Below are positions 36,539 through 45,233 of a DNA stretch of 64,000 nucleotides, one piece after another; position 1 is the first letter of the stretch, and each line of letters starts with the position of its first letter. The translations under genes and the position numbers were made by a program. The notes beneath the pieces were generated by a model that was not told the origin of the DNA, did no database searches, and was given only the letters and a program-made list of their open reading frames with translations. Origin of the DNA: Streptomyces sannanensis (GTDB lineage Bacteria > Actinomycetota > Actinomycetes > Streptomycetales > Streptomycetaceae); contig NZ_BAAAYL010000004.1 of the NCBI RefSeq assembly GCF_039536205.1, positions 48,934 to 112,933 on the forward strand, in the 5' to 3' direction.

Positions 36539-36884
36539 GAAGCGGCGGGGACTGGAAACGGAGCGGAAGCCCCGCCAGACGGCATGCGGGTGCTGGTCAC
36601 CGGACGGCCCAGCCCGCCCGTTCCGGACGACGTACCTGTGGGTGGCCGACTGGTGGGCGGCTCCGTGGTTGCGCGTAGTTCGTCGAGCCACCGGCGGGAA
36701 AGTTCGCGGGTGATCGGTTCGAAGAGTTCGGGTTTACGCTCCTGGTCATTGCCGTGCCCGCTGTGCATCGAGGCGGGCAGACGGGCGGCGGCGGGCACCC
36801 TGGGAAGGTGGAGTAGGTGGGGGAGTCGTCCAAGGCTCGTGAGCTGTATGACGCGCTGCGGGCCCTGGAGGCCAAAGCCAAAGG

Positions 36885-36967
36885 CCGGGTGATCCGCCCG
36901 TAGGTGAACCGGGTGGTCCAGTTCCGGCCTCGGAGTCGGTGTTTCCGGCTGGCGAAGATGGCCAACC
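36885..36967 (-). pseudogene. Inverted piece of the same group II intron maturase
   Basis: The minus strand reads LAIFASRKHRLRGRNWTTRF then TYGRITR, the maturase segment that should follow NAVDGYVVHR in the plus-strand fragment. It therefore shows an excision and inversion of an internal piece. The sequence between domain V and this piece (36540-36884) contains a minus-strand coding-like stretch (KPELFEPITRELSRRWLDEL) that I cannot assign. Confidence 0.7.
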
Positions 36968-36987
36968 ACGGTGGTGACTGCCGTGCA

Positions 36988-37437
36988 TCAGCGTGCGGTA
37001 GGGATCTGCTGACTGCCGTGAACGGGTAGTTCAGCGAGGGTGATGTTGGCGGCCTCGCGGATGAACCCGACGGCGTGTTCGAGGAAGGGCTCGATCATCG
37101 TGCGTGCGGCTGGGGCGCGTGTGGCTCCGAGGATCCCGATGGCGTGTTCGAGGAGGTCCGGCGTCATCCCGGCAAGGGCGGGGGCAAGCGCCTCGACGAG
37201 CCGCAGGGGCAGGTCCCGATGCAGGGGCGTCTCACCGATCGAGTTCAGGGCGGACTCCTGGACGGAGTGATCCGGATCGTCGAGTGCAAGCGCCATCAAG
37301 TGACTGACAGCGAGTTCGGCTTCCTGCTGGCCCAGGCTGCCGCAGTGCAGAAGATCGCCGAGGGCGGCGGAGGCGTCATCACGCTCCCGGGCCTCCTGCG
37401 CGGACAGTCGTTCCAGTGCCTCGGTCAGGACGTTCAT
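36988..37437 (-). CDS. Small HEAT-repeat protein
   Basis: A 149-residue protein: MNVLTEALERLSAQEARERD, SHLMALALDDPDHSVQESAL, IGETPLHRDLPLRLVEALAP and LLEHAIGILGATRAPAARTM, giving three to four HEAT-like helix pairs. GAGGAGG 5-11 bp upstream of the ATG at 37437 gives a strong ribosome site. An IS256 relic begins immediately upstream, so its native promoter has probably been lost. Role unknown. Confidence 0.75.
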   Translation of the reverse strand: MNVLTEALERLSAQEARERDDASAALGDLLHCGSLGQQEAELAVSHLMALALDDPDHSVQESALNSIGETPLHRDLPLRLVEALAPALAGMTPDLLEHAIGILGATRAPAARTMIEPFLEHAVGFIREAANITLAELPVHGSQQIPTAR

Positions 37438-37454
37438 GCGGCGACCTCCTCGTA

Positions 37455-37625
37455 ACGCTCCAACAGGCCATGGCCAGCCTGGCGGCCCGGCTGCCGGGCC
37501 CCTTGGTCACCCTTGTGCGGAGCCGCACGGTGGCGAAGGTCGACTCTATGGGGTTCGTAGTCCGCAGATGGATCCAGTGCTCGACCGGGAAGTCGTAGAA
37601 CGCCAGCAGCACCTCGCTGTCAGTC
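37455..37625 (-). mobile_element. Fragment of an IS256-family transposase
   Basis: The minus strand reads DSEVLLAFYDFPVEHWIHLR followed by TTNPIESTFATVRLRTRVTK, GPGSRAARLAMA. The IESTFA.VR.RT..TKG motif is diagnostic for the IS256 C-terminal region with its catalytic Glu. Both ends are truncated between two small genes. Confidence 0.8.
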
Positions 37626-37979
37626 GTCGATGCGTTGAAGGGTCTGCGTGAACTCACCGGTCTGGATCAGGCCGACGAGAACCTGGGTCATGTTGCTGAT
37701 GCCCGCGTCGCGGACGATGAGGCCGTCCGAGCACCAGAAGTAGCTGCCGCCAAGGGCCTCCCCGGTTGCCACCCACCTCTTCATGATGGTCTCCACCTGG
37801 GCGAGGGTGATGACGGTCGCACTCCACCGGGTTCCGTCATTGAGGTCCACGAAGACGTCGATGTTGTCCACCGACTCCAGCTTCTCGCCTGCATTCGGCA
37901 GGAACGCTGCCTCGAAGTGCTCCGTGCGGACTCGATACCAGGGCCCGTCCAATCGGCCTGCTTGCTCGCTGTGGCTCAC
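37620..37979 (-). CDS. Conserved-looking hypothetical protein
   Basis: A 119-residue soluble protein: WYRVRTEHFEAAFLPNAGEK, IDVFVDLNDGTRWSATVITL, YFWCSDGLIVRDAGISNMTQ. It looks like a compact alpha/beta domain with an acidic C-terminus (QRIDD). Start ATG at 37979. Its stop touches the IS256 relic. I do not recognise a function; similar small proteins occur in other Streptomyces. Confidence 0.6.
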   Translation of the reverse strand: MSHSEQAGRLDGPWYRVRTEHFEAAFLPNAGEKLESVDNIDVFVDLNDGTRWSATVITLAQVETIMKRWVATGEALGGSYFWCSDGLIVRDAGISNMTQVLVGLIQTGEFTQTLQRIDD

Positions 37980-38205
37980 CGGGTGAGTGTGCCGGGCTGT
38001 CGGGCAGGTGGCCGTCCGGCTCGTCGGCGGCGTTCAAGCGCCGAGGCTCGGCCGAGCGCGAGGGGCGCAACCGGGTGTCCGACTGCCCTTGCCTGTCGGA
38101 GACCTTGACGGCGCCCGCCTGCCCCTTCCACGTCCCTGTGTTTTGGGGCGGGTTCGCCAGGGCGGGGGCCTGCATCGGGGGGGCACCGGCCCTGGGAGGG
38201 GTGGC

Positions 38206-38931
38206 TCAGATGTTGAGGGTGGTGATGTTCCACCAGCGTTCGTCGGTGAGGTCGAGGGTGATCGGCTCGGGTGCGGTTCCCGGCTTGTGGTGGAGCAGGG
38301 CGTCGTAAGTGCGTTGGGGTAGCGGCCTGGTGGTCCAGGGCTGGCCGTTGTGGCCGTCGTCGGGGACTGCGGGGATGGTGAGTTCGACGGCGTTGGCCAG
38401 GTCGGCCGGGGTGATGCCGTCGGGCGTCCGCGTGAGGGTGATGATCTGCTCGTAGTGCGGGCGTTTGACCAGGCGGTGCGCGATGTGGGCCTCGTTGCCC
38501 TCGCCGTAGATCAGGTAGGTGAGGTGGGGCGGGAAGCCCTCGCTGTCATTGAAGCGGCGGAAGTTGAGTACCCGCTCGATACGGGCGGTGAAGCCCTCCG
38601 AGAGGGGCTCCCAGACGCGGTCTTCGCCGTTGCCGGTCTGGGTGACGCGGTCGAGGCGGGCGGGGTACTCGGTGACGGCGCCGTCGCCGATGGGCGGCAG
38701 CACCATGTCCTGAGTGTTGCGCACGGCGTGCCAGCTGTTGGGGTGCTGCGCCCGGTCCTTGAGGTAGAGCTCGATGATGTCGGTGGGCAGGTCGTACTTC
38801 AGAACGACCTGGTAGCGGTGCTCGGCCATGCCGAACATGGCCAGGTGGTAGCCGAAGACGGTTTCCCGGCCGGCCAGGATGAAGGAGTGGACGGAGGGGT
38901 CCTCGTGCTCGTGTTCGTGACGGGTGGTCAT
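38206..38931 (-). CDS. Third gene of the lod-like operon, function unknown
   Basis: A 241-residue soluble protein starting MTTRHEHEHEDPSVHSFILA. The N-terminus is rich in His and acidic residues (HEHEHED) and could bind metal. The body reads ETVFGYHLAMFGMAEHRYQV, RIERVLNFRRFNDSEGFPPH, YLIYGEGNEAHIAHRLVKRP. No signal peptide or membrane segment. I chose ATG 38931 because it overlaps the stop of the upstream lodB-like gene by 4 bp (ATGA), as the lodB start overlaps the lodA stop; a GTG at 38937 is possible. Tight coupling implies a role in maturing, carrying or using the quinoprotein oxidase. Family not recognised. Confidence 0.72.
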   Translation of the reverse strand: MTTRHEHEHEDPSVHSFILAGRETVFGYHLAMFGMAEHRYQVVLKYDLPTDIIELYLKDRAQHPNSWHAVRNTQDMVLPPIGDGAVTEYPARLDRVTQTGNGEDRVWEPLSEGFTARIERVLNFRRFNDSEGFPPHLTYLIYGEGNEAHIAHRLVKRPHYEQIITLTRTPDGITPADLANAVELTIPAVPDDGHNGQPWTTRPLPQRTYDALLHHKPGTAPEPITLDLTDERWWNITTLNI

Positions 38932-40076
38932 GCGCACTCCATTCCGGTGGGGGGTGGCAGGGTCTTGTGGCGGCGTTGCCAGAACGGCCGCTGTGCCCAG
39001 CGGCGTTCGAGGGCATAGGCGGTGTGGTGGTTGCGCTGGTAGGCCGCGAGCAGGCCGTTCACGTTGTCGCGGTAGGAGTCCAGGGCGGTGGTATCGCCGT
39101 CGAGGTGGGTATTCAGGGCGCCGGCTCCGGTCATACCGGTGTAGAGGGCGGTGAGGATGCCCTGGGAGGAGATCGGGTCGAAGGCGGCGGCGGCGTCCCC
39201 GACGGCGATCCAGCCGTCACCGGTGGCGGTGTCGAGGTGGGAGGAGTGTGCGGGTGCCCGCCGGGGTGTGGCGTCGGTGGGCACGGGGTGGGCGTCGGCT
39301 CGGGCGGCGACGTACCGGGTCTGCCGGAGCAGTTGCGGCAGCGCCGCGCGGTCGTGAAGCGGGGGAGGGGTGAGGTCGGCGTCGGTGAAGTACGCCACCA
39401 GGCGCCGTCCGGTCGGCAGGAGTGCGGTGTACCACCAGCCGTCCGGGGTGGATTCCACCAGGGAGGACGTCTCCGTGTGCGGGGCGGTGGGTGCGGGCGG
39501 CAGCTCCAGGCAGGTGGCGAGCAGCCGGTCGGTGGTTTGGCGGGTGGCGCCGCATCGGGCGGCGATGGCACGGCGGCGGCCGCTGGCGTCGATCAGCCAG
39601 AGGCAGCGCACCAGCCTGGTGGACTGCCGGCTGTGCAGCGTCACTGCCCAGCCGCCGTCCGGCGTACGTCGGTGCGGGCGGATGGCGGTGTGGTCGGCCA
39701 GGGCGGCTCCGGCCGTGCGGGCCGCCTCGCGTAGGCGGCGGTCGAACCGGGCACGGTCGAGGTGCCAGCCGGGTCCGTTGGGGTCGCGGATGAAGTCCAC
39801 GCGACCGAGCGTCGCCGATCCCCACGCGGAGAGGTTGGCGTAGCACGTCAGGTGGCCTTCGACGACGGGCTGTTCACCGACCCCGAGGTCGTGGAGCAGT
39901 GTGCGGGCCGCTGACGGCAGCGCTTCGCCGACCTTGGGTGGCCCGCCGCCGGCGTTGGCGAGCAGCACGGAGCGGCCGGCGCGGGCCAGGGTCAGGGCGG
40001 CGGCGGTGCCGGCCGGGCCGCCACCGGCGACCACCACGTCGTAACGGTCGGCGGCCTGTGGAGCGCGATCGGGCAT
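38928..40076 (-). CDS. LodB-like FAD-dependent monooxygenase
   Basis: A 382-residue flavoprotein with FAD motif DVVVAGGGPAGTAAALTLAR (~13-32), GEALPSAARTLLHDLG (~50-65) and WIAVGDAAAAFDPISSQGIL (~285-304). It resembles LodB/halogenase-type flavoproteins. In Marinomonas, LodB is needed to hydroxylate the Trp of LodA during formation of the cysteine tryptophylquinone cofactor. Its start ATG overlaps the TGA of the lodA-like gene, and its stop overlaps the next start, so the three genes are translationally coupled. Role inferred from partner and fold. Confidence 0.85.
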   Translation of the reverse strand: MPDRAPQAADRYDVVVAGGGPAGTAAALTLARAGRSVLLANAGGGPPKVGEALPSAARTLLHDLGVGEQPVVEGHLTCYANLSAWGSATLGRVDFIRDPNGPGWHLDRARFDRRLREAARTAGAALADHTAIRPHRRTPDGGWAVTLHSRQSTRLVRCLWLIDASGRRRAIAARCGATRQTTDRLLATCLELPPAPTAPHTETSSLVESTPDGWWYTALLPTGRRLVAYFTDADLTPPPLHDRAALPQLLRQTRYVAARADAHPVPTDATPRRAPAHSSHLDTATGDGWIAVGDAAAAFDPISSQGILTALYTGMTGAGALNTHLDGDTTALDSYRDNVNGLLAAYQRNHHTAYALERRWAQRPFWQRRHKTLPPPTGMECA

Positions 40077-42007
40077 CAGACGTTGTTGCGGTAGGGGGCG
40101 ACCTTGTGGATGAAGCCGGCCGTGACCTCTTCGGCGGTGTAGCCGCTCACGGCGACGGCCTGGTTGATCGCGACGGACGCGACCGCCGGGTCGGCGGCCT
40201 GCGGGACGTGCAGGGTGACCAGGTTCCGGGTGGGCGACACGCCCGTCAGGTCGATCGAGGGGGTGGACTCCACCTGGATCCGGTCGGGGAAGTCCTTGGC
40301 GCCGTCGCGTACTTCGACGATGCCGAGCCGGTACCAGTCGTTGACCATCTGGTTGAGCTGGTCGGCGTTCTGTCCCTTAAGCCCGCGCAGCCACACCGCC
40401 CGGCGCTCGAACGCCTCCGTGCGTTCCGCCAGCGACCGGCTCTCGTCGACCACGACCTGGTAGTCCTGCTCGGTCAGCACGTGGTTGGGGACGCGAGCGG
40501 GCCAGAACGTCGGCAGGTAGGGATCGTGGCGGGGGCCGAGCGCGAGCTCGTAGCCGGAGCGGCAGCTGGCCGTGTCGGCCTGCCACGGCACCGCCATCCA
40601 GCGGGTGAGGTCGCCAGGCCCCTGGTCGTACAGCGGGCCGTTGACCGACAGGGCGGTCTCGGGCGTGAGCACCGCGCCGTACGAGGGCTCCGGCTGGTCG
40701 GACAGGCGGTGGCGGATACGGAACGGCGCCGCGTACATCGACGGGTGCCGGATCGGCCAGGTGACCTCGCAGCCGGGGTGGAAGGCGTCGGCGAGGCAGA
40801 AGTCCAGCGCCGCACGATCCAGCGCCTCCGGCTGCTCGCCGACCGCAAGGCCGTCCAGGTCGCGGGCCGGCTGGATGGTGCCCCAGTCGTCTTCGAAGTC
40901 CCCGTCGGCCCAGTACTGGAACATCCGGTACTGGGTCGCCGACAGGGCCATGTGCTGCAGCGGGGTTCTCGGCGGGATTGCCATGCCGTCCCCGTAGAGC
41001 CAGGGCCAGGGTACGGGCGATCCGCCGTCGCGAGCGAAGTCCCGCAGCGCGTTGAACACCTGACGGCGCAGTGCCCTGCGCTCCGGGGAGGTGCTGCTGA
41101 GACGCTTCATGGCCTCAGGTGTCACGAAGGGGGCCAGGCCCTGGTGCCCGTAGAACCCGGCGAAGCCCTGGTTGACCCACTGGTGGTCGCAGAACCGCTG
41201 AAGCACCGGCGCGATGTGCCGGGTGAAGGAGACCTTCTGCGGGAACGGCAGCGAGCCGTTGCCGACGAACACGTCGTGCAGCAGGTCGTACAGGGTACGG
41301 ATGCCCTTCAGCGCCGGCGCGTAGTTCGGCGGTGCGACCACCACCCAGGCCGGGTCGACCGGCAGCTCACGCCCGCCGAGAGTCACGGTCGCGGTGACGG
41401 GACCGTCGCCGGTGTCGTCGTGCCAGCCGTCGTTGTTGGCGTAGGTGTGTACCGGCATGCCGTTGTACGACGCCGACTGGCCGAAACCGCCGAACACCAG
41501 CAGTCGGCCCGCCTCGTCGGTGCGCAGCTCGCCGAGGTAGACCTCCTTTCCCATGAACGTTCCGTTGCAGAAGTGGAAGTCGGGGCCTGAGACGTTCTTC
41601 CCGGTGATGCTGATCGGGCCGGGGTCGATGTGGAGGTCCTTGCGCAGGTCCCCGGTGATCTCCTTGTTGCGAAGCTCGGACGGCTTGGCGAGTGCGGCAT
41701 CCGCGATGTCCAGGGCCAGCTGGAACTGGTACCAGGCGGCCTTCTTGTTCGCCAGGTGCGCCGTCCACCGGATGTCGGCGTTGTCGGGGGTGAGTTCGAC
41801 GACGGCCTCGCCGCGAGCGTTGTAGCCGTAGATCCGGAACCTCGCGACCTCGCGCTTGATAGCCCCGGCGGTGTCCTTGTAGAAGCCCGGCTCCGCGGGC
41901 TGGGGATCGGGCACCTCAGGCCCGATGTAGTACCCCTCCAGCGAGTTCCCCACCCGGGTGATCCCGATGGCAGGGTGGATTGCCGCACGCACGACCTCGT
42001 CAAGCAT
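40076..42007 (-). CDS. LodA/GoxA-like quinoprotein amino-acid oxidase
   Basis: A 643-residue protein of the LodA/GoxA family, oxidases that deaminate amino acids (lysine or glycine in characterised members) and release H2O2, using a cysteine tryptophylquinone made from their own residues. It starts VVRAAIHPAIGITRVGNS, the family opening. The likely cofactor residues are Cys in HPGCEVTWPIRHPSMY (~413) and Trp in MAVPWQADTASCRSGY (~475), 62 residues apart (65 in LodA). Another family block is YLPTFWPARVPNHVLT. ATG at 42007 with GGAGG upstream; no signal peptide. Substrate unknown. Confidence 0.88.
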   Translation of the reverse strand: MLDEVVRAAIHPAIGITRVGNSLEGYYIGPEVPDPQPAEPGFYKDTAGAIKREVARFRIYGYNARGEAVVELTPDNADIRWTAHLANKKAAWYQFQLALDIADAALAKPSELRNKEITGDLRKDLHIDPGPISITGKNVSGPDFHFCNGTFMGKEVYLGELRTDEAGRLLVFGGFGQSASYNGMPVHTYANNDGWHDDTGDGPVTATVTLGGRELPVDPAWVVVAPPNYAPALKGIRTLYDLLHDVFVGNGSLPFPQKVSFTRHIAPVLQRFCDHQWVNQGFAGFYGHQGLAPFVTPEAMKRLSSTSPERRALRRQVFNALRDFARDGGSPVPWPWLYGDGMAIPPRTPLQHMALSATQYRMFQYWADGDFEDDWGTIQPARDLDGLAVGEQPEALDRAALDFCLADAFHPGCEVTWPIRHPSMYAAPFRIRHRLSDQPEPSYGAVLTPETALSVNGPLYDQGPGDLTRWMAVPWQADTASCRSGYELALGPRHDPYLPTFWPARVPNHVLTEQDYQVVVDESRSLAERTEAFERRAVWLRGLKGQNADQLNQMVNDWYRLGIVEVRDGAKDFPDRIQVESTPSIDLTGVSPTRNLVTLHVPQAADPAVASVAINQAVAVSGYTAEEVTAGFIHKVAPYRNNV

Positions 42008-42082
42008 GGGAAGGAATGCCTCCAACGTCCGGGAGCCGAGCCGAGCCGAAAAGAAGACTGTTCGCAGACGGAAGGCTAGGGT

Positions 42083-42348
42083 CGGCAAATCGGCGGCGAT
42101 GCGCCTGACACCCACCAGGGGCCCGAACGAGTGACTTCCCGGCGGGGGGCACCCGGCTGTATGGCGATACGGCCGACCGTAGGCTCGCCTGGACGTACGC
42201 CCCGCGGACCGCGGAAACCCAGGGTCTGTCCGGAGTCGCGATCAACATGCTCCGATTCGGACTTGGCCAGGTCGCGGCGCAGGAGGCCCCGGGGCGCCTG
42301 CCGCCGCACGCGTGGCGGACATGGCCGGACGGGTGAACGACCGGGCCG
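42083..42348. repeat. ~268-bp dispersed repeat, copy 2
   Basis: Counterpart of 16260-16527. It lies 75 bp upstream of the lodA-like start on the other strand and so may contain or have displaced that operon's promoter. It passes directly into a truncated gene that also has a paralogue (48424-49041). Confidence 0.8.
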
Positions 42349-42607
42349 CAGTCGGCGATCGACCTGACGGCGCTGCGGGCATTGAAGACGTCGCGCACCG
42401 ACGTGGAAGCCCTCGATCTCACCGACGAACGGTTGCGCCGTCTCCAGGACGCCTTCACCGAGGCAGCCGACCGGGCCCACGAGACCATGGACCGCTACGC
42501 CGACCGGGAAGACACCGGCAGATCCCACCCGGTGCGCGAGGACGACCAGCGGGCGCACCGACCCGAGCATCCCGGCCCGCACCACGGACGAGAAGCCGGC
42601 CGCCGAG
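42349..42607 (+). pseudogene. C-terminal fragment of a paralogous hypothetical gene (copy 1)
   Basis: The frame reads LTALRALKTSRTDVEALDLT, DERLRRLQDAFTEAADRAHE and HPVREDDQRAHRPEHPGPHH. It closely matches the end of the 48424-49041 gene (LRALKESRTDVEALEFTEEQ, HPVREDDQRAHRPQQPGPHR). The N-terminal part is missing; the frame also fails to stop at the homologous place and runs on. Function unknown; its Glu/Arg-rich helices suggest a coiled segment. Confidence 0.65.
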
Positions 42608-42660
42608 TGCATCCGATGGCGCACCCCCGGTGCATCGTCGGTGCGCACCGACGATGCACC
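42607..42660. promoter_or_regulatory. Palindromic site: 32-bp perfect palindrome plus half-site
   Basis: Bases 42629-42660 form a perfect 32-bp palindrome whose half is GGTGCATCGTCGGTGC. An imperfect dyad GTGCATCCGATGGCGCAC precedes it at 42607-42624. The block follows the paralogous gene tail exactly as the repeated TGCACGACATCG sites follow the other copy at 49106-49201, so both are likely targets of related DNA-binding proteins. Confidence 0.6.
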
Positions 42661-42760
42661 GCACTGAGCCTCCGCCAACTTGAAATTGCAGGTCAAAGCG
42701 CTGGTGTGACGGTCGTTTGGGGGGTGCTCATGCTGGTCAGTGGCGGCAGCCTGCGCAGTA

Positions 42761-42799
42761 GATCATCCGTCAGCCCGCACACCGGCCTGACGGATGATC
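42761..42799. terminator. 13-bp perfect stem-loop
   Basis: GATCATCCGTCAG (42761-42773) and its exact reverse complement (42787-42799) are separated by 13 nt. It lies 46 bp past the stop of the minus-strand glycosidase-like fragment and may be its terminator. Confidence 0.5.
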
Positions 42800-42844
42800 G
42801 GGGGCTGTAGAGCGAGGGTTGGCAGGGCTGGAGGTCTTGGTACT

Positions 42845-43395
42845 TCAGCTGCGTTGGTATCTGGCTGCCATCGTGTGGAATACTTTCTTCGGTTCCCAGC
42901 GCATTTCGTCGAGCATCCGGACGACGCCGTAGGAGCCAAGGTCTTGCCCGCCGGGCCTGCTGTAACCGGCGAAGGTGAACCAGAGCGCGGTGTCCACGCC
43001 TTCCTCCTCGAAGATGTCCAGCAATTCGGTGAGGTAGCGCGCCTGCTCGTCCTCGTCCGGGACCGCGCCGTCGGGCACCTGCCAGGCCATGCCGCCACGT
43101 TCTCCCGCGCCCTGGTACGCACAGGTTCCGTACTCGGTCACCGCGACGGGCTTGCCGTGGGCGAGGTGCCCACGCAGCTCCTCCCGGAAGCTGTCGGCGT
43201 TGTAGGAAGCCCGGTAGGCATCGATGCCGACGAGGTCGAAGGCACTCCAGTCGACGAACTCCCAGGGGGCCGAGGCGTAGGTGACCTGCCCGCCGAAGTG
43301 CGTACGGACGGTCGCGGCGATCTGGGAGAGGAAGTCGTTGAGGCGTTCTTGCACCGGCCCGAGGGAGGACCACCACACGCGCTCGGGGTTCTTGG
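42845..43395 (-). pseudogene. C-terminal fragment of a TIM-barrel glycosidase-like protein
   Basis: The minus strand reads GGQVTYASAPWEFVDWSAFD, LVGIDAYRASYNADSFREEL, GKPVAVTEYGTCAYQGAGER and GVDTALWFTFAGYSRPGGQD. This is the second half of a glycoside-hydrolase-like barrel; the Glu in VTEYG is the probable catalytic acid/base or nucleophile. The N-terminal half is replaced at about 43395 by an ISL3-type transposase fragment. Confidence 0.68.
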
Positions 43396-43411
43396 CCAGA
43401 GGGCGGAACGG

Positions 43412-43855
43412 CTACCGAAGGTGGCGTCGCATCCGAAAGACCCAGGAGCGGGCCGGGCAGACGCACCCTGGCGCAGTCAAGGCTCTCGCCAGGACGACGC
43501 CCAGCGCTGCGAGCATCTGCTGCAGGACAGGTGTCCGGCGGCCGTAGCGGCTGGTCAGCCCGTCTATCTGCTCGGCGAAGGTCACCCGCTGGCACTCGCG
43601 GTTGTCGCAGAAGAGCCGGCGCACTGACAGTTCGATCACCACGCCCCGCCCGTCGCACGGCGCGTCCGCCAGGTGCCGACCGTACCGGCTGTGCACCCGG
43701 CCAGACGACACCCCGCAGCCGGGACACGGCACGAGTACGTCCTCCGGCGTCGACGCTTCGATCATCACGAGGCCGTCCCGTACCTCCATGCACTCGACCC
43801 GCATCCCCACGAGATGCGGGAGCAGAAGGAAGATCTCCTCACACGCTGTCAGCAT
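43412..43855 (-). mobile_element. N-terminal fragment of an ISL3-family transposase
   Basis: The minus strand encodes LLPHLVGMRVECMEVRDGLV, VPCPGCGVSSGRVHSRYGRH, LADAPCDGRGVVIELSVRRL and FCDNRECQRVTFAEQ. CPxCG..S.rvHSry.R.laDlP and F.C.n..C.r..F.E are the zinc-ribbon region of ISL3 transposases. The catalytic domain is absent. Homology ends where the glycosidase-like fragment starts. Confidence 0.8.
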
Positions 43856-44128
43856 CCACCTGGAGATGACGGAGCGTCACCGGTGCACGGAAGCACGATC
43901 GACTTCACGAAATCCGTGCCTGAACCCGATTCAGTTGCCACAAACAGCCGACAGCTGTAGACCCGCAACACTGGCCCGTTGTGGAGGGGGCCTGCCCGTT
44001 CGAGCTGGGCCAGGTGGGCTGACATCCGCTTGAGGAGTTCGATTGGCCCACCCTTCTCGCGGCACTACCGCCAGGATGCGACTCCGTCCCGGACCGTCGC
44101 TGTGCTTCTACATCCGCCGCCGTTGATG

Positions 44129-44500
44129 TCAAGGGTGGATGTCAGGGCAAGTGCGACTCGTTGGCGATCGGGGGCGGTCTTGCAATGCCGCGTATGCCCG
44201 CTCGATCTCGCCCAGATACTGCTCCAGGTGGAAGCGAACCTCCTCGATAGTTCTGCCATCGAGGCCCAGGTACATCAGGTCGGACCAGATGACCGTATCG
44301 CCCCAGAGCCGGACCCGGATGGTCAGCCTGCCCGGACATGAATTGGGCCGCTCTTGGGTCGCCACATCTACCGTGCACGGCATATCCGTCGGATAGAGCG
44401 GTCCACCTGGGCGGAGCAGTCGCCTCGGACCGAGGCTGGCCATCCTGCTATCGCTGCGCGCCACCACGTCGAGACCATCGACGAAGAGGTACGTGTGCAT
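44129..44500 (-). CDS. Hypothetical protein
   Basis: From ATG 44500 the 123-residue product reads MHTYLFVDGLDVVARSDS, RRLLRPGGPLYPTDMPCTVD, RLTIRVRLWGDTVIWSDLMY and EEVRFHLEQYLGEIERAYAA. The beta-rich pattern with FVDGLDVVA and a VIWSD strand resembles a family of small Streptomyces proteins of unknown role. The frame is open upstream to 44614 but without a convincing start. Confidence 0.6.
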   Translation of the reverse strand: MHTYLFVDGLDVVARSDSRMASLGPRRLLRPGGPLYPTDMPCTVDVATQERPNSCPGRLTIRVRLWGDTVIWSDLMYLGLDGRTIEEVRFHLEQYLGEIERAYAALQDRPRSPTSRTCPDIHP

Positions 44501-45233
44501 GGCAGCACATGCCGATGGCCCAGGACACGCGCTGATGAGCAGCGTGCTCACCGCACCATCGCTTTGCCTGTCGGGCACGGTGGCCCTCAGCGTGCGCGGG
44601 GGTCTACGCGACATCCGCCTGAGGTGACGTCATAGGCCGATCGTAGCGGCTACGCCGCGGGCCTCAGTTCCAACCGCCTACTTCTGTGGTTGAGCTGAGC
44701 CTGCCCCGTACAAGCGGTTCGACGCCGGATCAACTTCCGACCGACCTGGCTCCGCGCGCTCGCCGCGACCGGTTTAGGTGACGGTTTCGAACCGCCGACA
44801 TCTGCTTTGTAGCCTGGCGCCGATCTCCGGCCGGTCTTTCCAGGCCGTCGGCGGCGCGGGCCGCGACGCGAGCGGATGTCCGTCAAAGCGGATCAAGCCC
44901 ACTTCGCTGCTGTACCGCAGCGGGCTATCCGCTGAGAGCGTTCACGAGAGCCACGAAGACGTCCACGCCGAAGGCGGCGAGGGGCACACCGTGGAACGGG
45001 CGTGGTTCAGGGCGTCAAGGTGGAGCGCGCCACTGTACGAACGACCTTGACGCCCTGGGCCGCGACTGCTCGGCTCCGCCTGGGGCGAAGGTGGACGGGA
45101 TGGGAGCACACAACGCTCGCCACGATTCGGCGATTCGGTAACCTCGCCGGTTCACTCGACCCGCTGATCTCGTGTTCTTCGAGGGACAGCAGGACGGCCG
45201 TTCTTCACGCTTCGAGGTGTCGAGCAACGTCGC
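44501..45233. other. 733-bp stretch without a recognisable gene
   Basis: No frame here gives a recognisable product. A stem-loop with perfect 14-bp arms CAGGGCGTCAAGGT lies at 45008-45021 / 45044-45057 with a 22-nt loop. The right part (from about 45190) probably belongs to the left end of the following transposable element. Confidence 0.45.

Noticed and set aside
39899..41590. A 563-codon plus-strand frame opposite the lodA- and lodB-like genes
   Set aside because: Antisense shadow. The minus-strand genes have clear motifs, overlapping start/stop codons and ribosome sites.
44778..45050. A 90-codon plus-strand frame
   Set aside because: No start signal, irregular composition, and it crosses the 14-bp stem-loop; not supported as a gene.
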